Source of the DNA: Bugulina stolonifera
Taxonomy: Eukaryota > Bryozoa > Gymnolaemata > Cheilostomatida > Bugulidae
Direction: 5' to 3'
DNA: 64,000 nt
Assembly: GCA_935421135.1 (NCBI GenBank)
Contig: OW285187.1
Location: forward strand, 23,498,429 to 23,562,428
Part shown: piece by piece, positions 61,018-64,000 of the stretch
Position numbering within the stretch: the stretch's first letter is position 1
Layout of the letters: each line of letters opens with the position of its first letter
Notes under the pieces: model-generated
What the model saw: the letters and a program-made list of their open reading frames with translations, nothing else
Database searches by the model: none
What the model was told of the DNA's origin: nothing
Translations under genes and position numbers: made by a program

Positions 61018-61443
61018 ATCAGATGCTACTTATTTTGCTACTTTCAGAGTTTCTCAAGACTTTGTTCAGCAGGATTCATAGAATGGGAGAGCATAACAAC
61101 AACCCAACTGCTACAGGCTTTAGGGCAGATCCAAGAAAGCTGTTGATGAAGTGGTCAGTGTCTACTTTAAATGTAGCCAATTCAGCTGACTGTGACTCCA
61201 GCTCTGGTTTATTTTCTTTACGGTGGTGCAAATGAAAAGCTCCAATACCTTCTGTTTAACATCGCTACAAACTTGTAACACTCACCCACTGAATATTCTT
61301 GGATATTTCAGAAAAAATTGCAAGAACTCTACACGACAGTTTCTGGGGAAGTGTGTAGGTGGCTTTGGCGATTATTTGTATGTCGTAGAATGATGAAGGC
61401 TAAAAACAGAGGTGGCCTCACTTATCTTATGCTACTGATTTAG
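61018..61443 (+). pseudogene. P-type transposase C-terminal exons, decayed
   Basis: After an acceptor (TTGCTACAG) the frame reads SEFLKTLFSRIHRMGEHNNN then PTATGFRADPRKLL and ends at 61235. After a second acceptor (ATTTCAG, exon from 61312) it reads KKLQELYTTVSGEVCRWLWR...RRMMKAKNRGGLTY and stops at 61443. Known: P/THAP9 proteins contain (E)-x-x-F-S-x-IR-x-x-GG-x-NNNPT-x-x-QF-x-x-A-x-(R/K)-K-LL followed later by NRGGL. The order matches. The DDE core is absent. Confidence 0.6.
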
Positions 61444-61924
61444 TAAAGCAGATTGTGGTTTGATGTGAGCAGGTGCTTATACAGTGTATTTCGATTCTCG
61501 ACTGATGAATAGACATTTGAAACATTGAACTTTTGCTTCATTTCAATACCTGTAACTGAATTTTACAATAAGTGTATCATAAATTTTTCATTTTTTGTTG
61601 TTATTCAATTCTTTTATTGCTATATCTATAACATTTTTTGCTAGCTTTCAATCTTGTTTGCATATATATATATTTGTCTGGTTATGATAGTCATATGATT
61701 TACCATCCACAATTCTGCACTGCAGATGATAAAACAAAAATACAATACAGTGCAATGTAATAGATATAATGCATATATAGTTGACTTCTCATTAATTTCA
61801 ATTATATCAGAAGTTGTATTTTTAATGTATCATAGATAGTTTTTAACTTGCAGAGTACTAATAGCCACAAAATATGTGATTTTGTTGAGCAAACGTTATC
61901 GATTTCGTATTGTTACAATGGATT
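61444..61924. other. No gene recognised
   Basis: AT-rich, nothing supported. Confidence 0.4.
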
Positions 61925-62036
61925 TAATAGCAAACCGGAACTGCGTCTAAAGCAAAGAAGTGGGTCCAGACCGGCTTCACGACCGTAATAGTAATAGCGG
62001 TCGAGTACTGGCTCTATCCTACCTCTATGGCGATAA
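61925..62036 (+). repeat. Partner of the 56148-56252 inverted repeat
   Basis: Fused directly to the truncated LINE. It supplies the ATG-containing start of the open frame at 61960 but is not part of the reverse transcriptase. Confidence 0.6.
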
Positions 62037-62037
62037 C

Positions 62038-62781
62038 TTACAACAAATTCAATCACACTGCAGACTATTTGCAGATGATGCTATTATATATAACACCAGT
62101 GAAGATAAACAAATTTTGCAAGAGGATTTGAAAGCTCTCCAGAAATGGTCGTCTGAATGGCAAATGTCATTCAATTTTTCCAAATGCTTCTTTTTACAGG
62201 TTGGTTCAGATCATCAATCACAATATTCTTTTGATAACAAAGCAATAGAGCGAGTAACATCTCATTCCTACCTAGGTGTGTGCCTCCAAAATAACTTGAA
62301 ATGGGATTCGCAAATTTCCAGAATGGTAACTGCTGCAACCCAAAAATTAGGTCTACTAAGAAGAGTCTTAAAAACTGCAGACACCAAGACTCGAAAAACA
62401 GCATATTTCGCAATAGTACGACCTCATTTGGAATATGCATCCCAGATATGGGACCCACACCAAAGGAAATACATAAAACAACTTGAAAAAATACAAAATC
62501 AAGCATTAAGATTTATTTTCAGAATAAAAGGGCAAGTAAGTTTCACAAACATAAGAGAACACACCCAAATAGAATCCTTAACTGAAAGGCGAAAAAAGGC
62601 CAGACTAAAACTGTTCCATCGTTGTATTACTGAGGGGATTGAACCACCTTTCGATTACAATTACCTCAATAAGTATAATACGAGACAATGCCAAAACACT
62701 TACACACCATACATAAAAACGAATCAATTTTATTACTCCTTCTGGCCAAAAACCATACGTGATATGCGTCTTGAGAGCTGA
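62038..62781 (+). pseudogene. 5'-truncated non-LTR retrotransposon (LINE), RT C-terminal part
   Basis: Open for about 248 codons: QSHCRLFADDAIIYNTSEDK (the FADD form of the catalytic YxDD box), LQKWSSEWQMSFNFSKCFFL, SYLGVCLQNNLKWDSQISRM, LGLLRRVLK, YFAIVRPHLEYASQIWDPH, IQNQALRFIF, ending at 62781. Known: this is the palm/thumb and connection region of Jockey/CR1-type reverse transcriptases (the CR1-like hallmark Y-x-x-(I/L)-VRP-x-LEYA-x-x-(I/V)-W). The palm start, endonuclease and ORF1 are missing. The frame has no stop, so the copy is fairly young. Confidence 0.82.
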
Positions 62782-63061
62782 TAAATAGTTCTTTTTTTTT
62801 TCTTTTCTTTTTTGTTGTTGTATGACATGATAAATAATAAAAAATATATAAATACTATTCTAAAGCACATATAAAAAATATAAAAAAAAATATTAAACAT
62901 TATAAATTATATATAAAAAGGGAATAAAAGTTATCGAAAAAGAGAGAAAAAGAAAAAAAAAAAAAAAACATCCATATTGTGTTCCCACATCTCTTCCGTT
63001 TTCCTGACGGTCTCAGTGGGAAAATTTAAAAAAAAAAAAAAAAAAAAAAACTTTCGGAGTA
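62782..63061 (+). repeat. A-rich LINE 3' tail region
   Basis: Poly-pyrimidine then repeated A-runs (62950-62969 and 63027-63050), consistent with one or two poly(A) tails from retrotransposition. Confidence 0.55.
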
Positions 63062-63364
63062 GTCATAATGCTAAATATGAAACTTTATGGTACTGTCATA
63101 GAAGGCAGACTATAGCCTAAACGTTTCTTCTGAATTGTGAGTTGTGGGGAATTAGCGTCATTCCGCAAAGAAATCCAGTTGACTCTTTTCGCCTAGGCTA
63201 CACACATAAAATGCAAAGTGGTACACTGACAATCATAATTATCATAGGGTTTAGTAAGTACAAAGATCGTCATAGTGGAAGTATGTAGTGGTAAGTATAC
63301 CAAAGTGGTTATTGCATAGAGGCAATAATCACTTTGAGAAAATGGTACACATTACATAGAGGCG

Positions 63365-63605
63365 CAGAGCTGGGTCCAAGTCATAGATTTGACTTGACTT
63401 GCCAAGTCACAATTCGACTTGACTAGGACTTGAAACATAACATGTATGTTTGTTGACTTGACTTTGACTTGCACATCAATGTAACTTGACTTGACTTTGA
63501 CTTGCACATCAATGTGACTTGACTTGACTTTGACTTGCACATCAATGTGACTTGACTTGGACTGTTGAACGCATGAATGACTTGTGACTTTGACTTGGGT
63601 TCTGC
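63365..63605. repeat. Tandem repeat of ACTTGACTTG with a unit of about 36 bp
   Basis: At least three copies of CTTGACTTTGACTTGCACATCAATG. It starts with CAGAGCTGGGTCCAAGTC, an hAT-like end, so it may be a truncated MITE. Confidence 0.65.
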
Positions 63606-64000
63606 CAAGTCAATGTGGAAGATGAAAAATCTGTACAGTGTATAGCCAACATGGAAAAAAGGTCTCGATTGTCTACCTAAATTTATTATTTTTACTTCAT
63701 CAGTGCTACTAGCAGCATCTAGAGTATATCAAAGTTATGTAGCTATGAGGATACTCATCAAATGTAGCATCTAGGCTGTGTATACGTGAGACTACACAGT
63801 GCTTAGTCACAAGTCCGCACAGTGTAAGTGTGGTATAAGTAGTAAATACAATGTACAGTACAATAGTTAGTTAATTACTAAAATATGTAGATTGGAATTG
63901 TAGGACTGGCCAGTGGACACTCTATACTGTGCTGTCTACATTATGCTATGTAGGCCCTAAGTCAAGTGTAACATTGTATCACCGTTACTATTAATATAAC
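63606..64000. other. No gene recognised
   Basis: AT-rich; nothing supported. Confidence 0.4.

Noticed and set aside
61960..62040. ATG at 61960 as the true start of the reverse transcriptase
   Set aside because: The first 25 or so residues come from the 100-bp repeat also present at 56.2 kb; RT homology begins near 62038.
63352..63608. Two Lys/Val/Ser-repeat frames on the minus strand
   Set aside because: Products of the ACTTGACTTG tandem repeat in different frames.
1..64000. CRISPR array, bacterial operons, rRNA
   Set aside because: No regularly spaced direct repeats with unique spacers, no operon structure, no rRNA. Gene structure is eukaryotic throughout.

Overview
This is a eukaryotic window, AT-rich with intron-containing genes and no operons. 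It looks like the genome of an invertebrate animal: several exons join in phase with GT-AG introns, THAP, MADF and BED-like transposase genes are present, palindromic CATGTA/AGGCCT-rich DNA is abundant, and DNA transposons are very dense. A sponge or another early-branching marine invertebrate would fit, but the species cannot be fixed from the sequence. Most of the window is transposon-derived, and open frames other than those listed look like chance.

Layout. 0.3-4.9 kb (minus): a complete four-exon gene for a secreted protein with a (T6P)n mucin-like stalk and a small Cys-rich C-terminus. 5.5 kb: a 184-bp TTAA-flanked MITE. 6.2-8.7 kb: a P-element-like transposon with perfect 31-bp terminal inverted repeats (TIRs) and a surviving THAP exon. 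8.7-10.5 kb and 28.7-30.4 kb: two halves of one interrupted coding element, split by an 18.2-kb unit (10476-28687) with hAT-type ends and an 8-bp target duplication (TSD). That unit is itself filled with a 9-bp-TSD MULE-like element, three copies of a tandem unit, several hAT MITEs with perfect TSDs, a 186-bp palindrome and a 1.6-kb palindromic array.

30.6-31.9 kb: an uninterrupted paralogue of the 6-9.3 kb flanks, which supplies the empty site of the P-like element. 33.5-34.1 kb: an hAT (ZBED/GTF2I-like) transposase relic. 34.3-34.8 kb: the last two exons of a probable single-pass membrane protein. 35.9-37.7 kb: a decayed MULE-like transposase. 38.0-44.5 kb: a PIF/Harbinger-type pair (MADF pseudogene with a 2.57-kb transposon in its intron, plus a transposase exon) interleaved with a decayed P-type transposase. 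45.4-47.9 kb: relics of a transposase-like family with an SD-x-C-x-GQN motif and an hAT dimerisation tail. 49.2-50.2 kb: a GC-shifted coding relic. 51.6-55.8 kb: a four-exon gene with a BED-like finger, with an antisense two-helix membrane exon in its last intron. 56.5-59.1 kb: a 2.66-kb hAT with a perfect TSD. 60.0-61.4 kb: a second P/THAP transposase relic. 62.0-62.8 kb: a 5'-truncated LINE reverse transcriptase. 63.4-63.6 kb: a short tandem repeat.

Only three loci look like host genes (289-4912, 34261-34811 and possibly 51568-55754). Everything else that encodes protein appears to be transposon-derived and mostly broken. The outstanding feature is the nesting of elements together with paralogous empty sites for several of them in the same window, so the order of insertion can be read directly.
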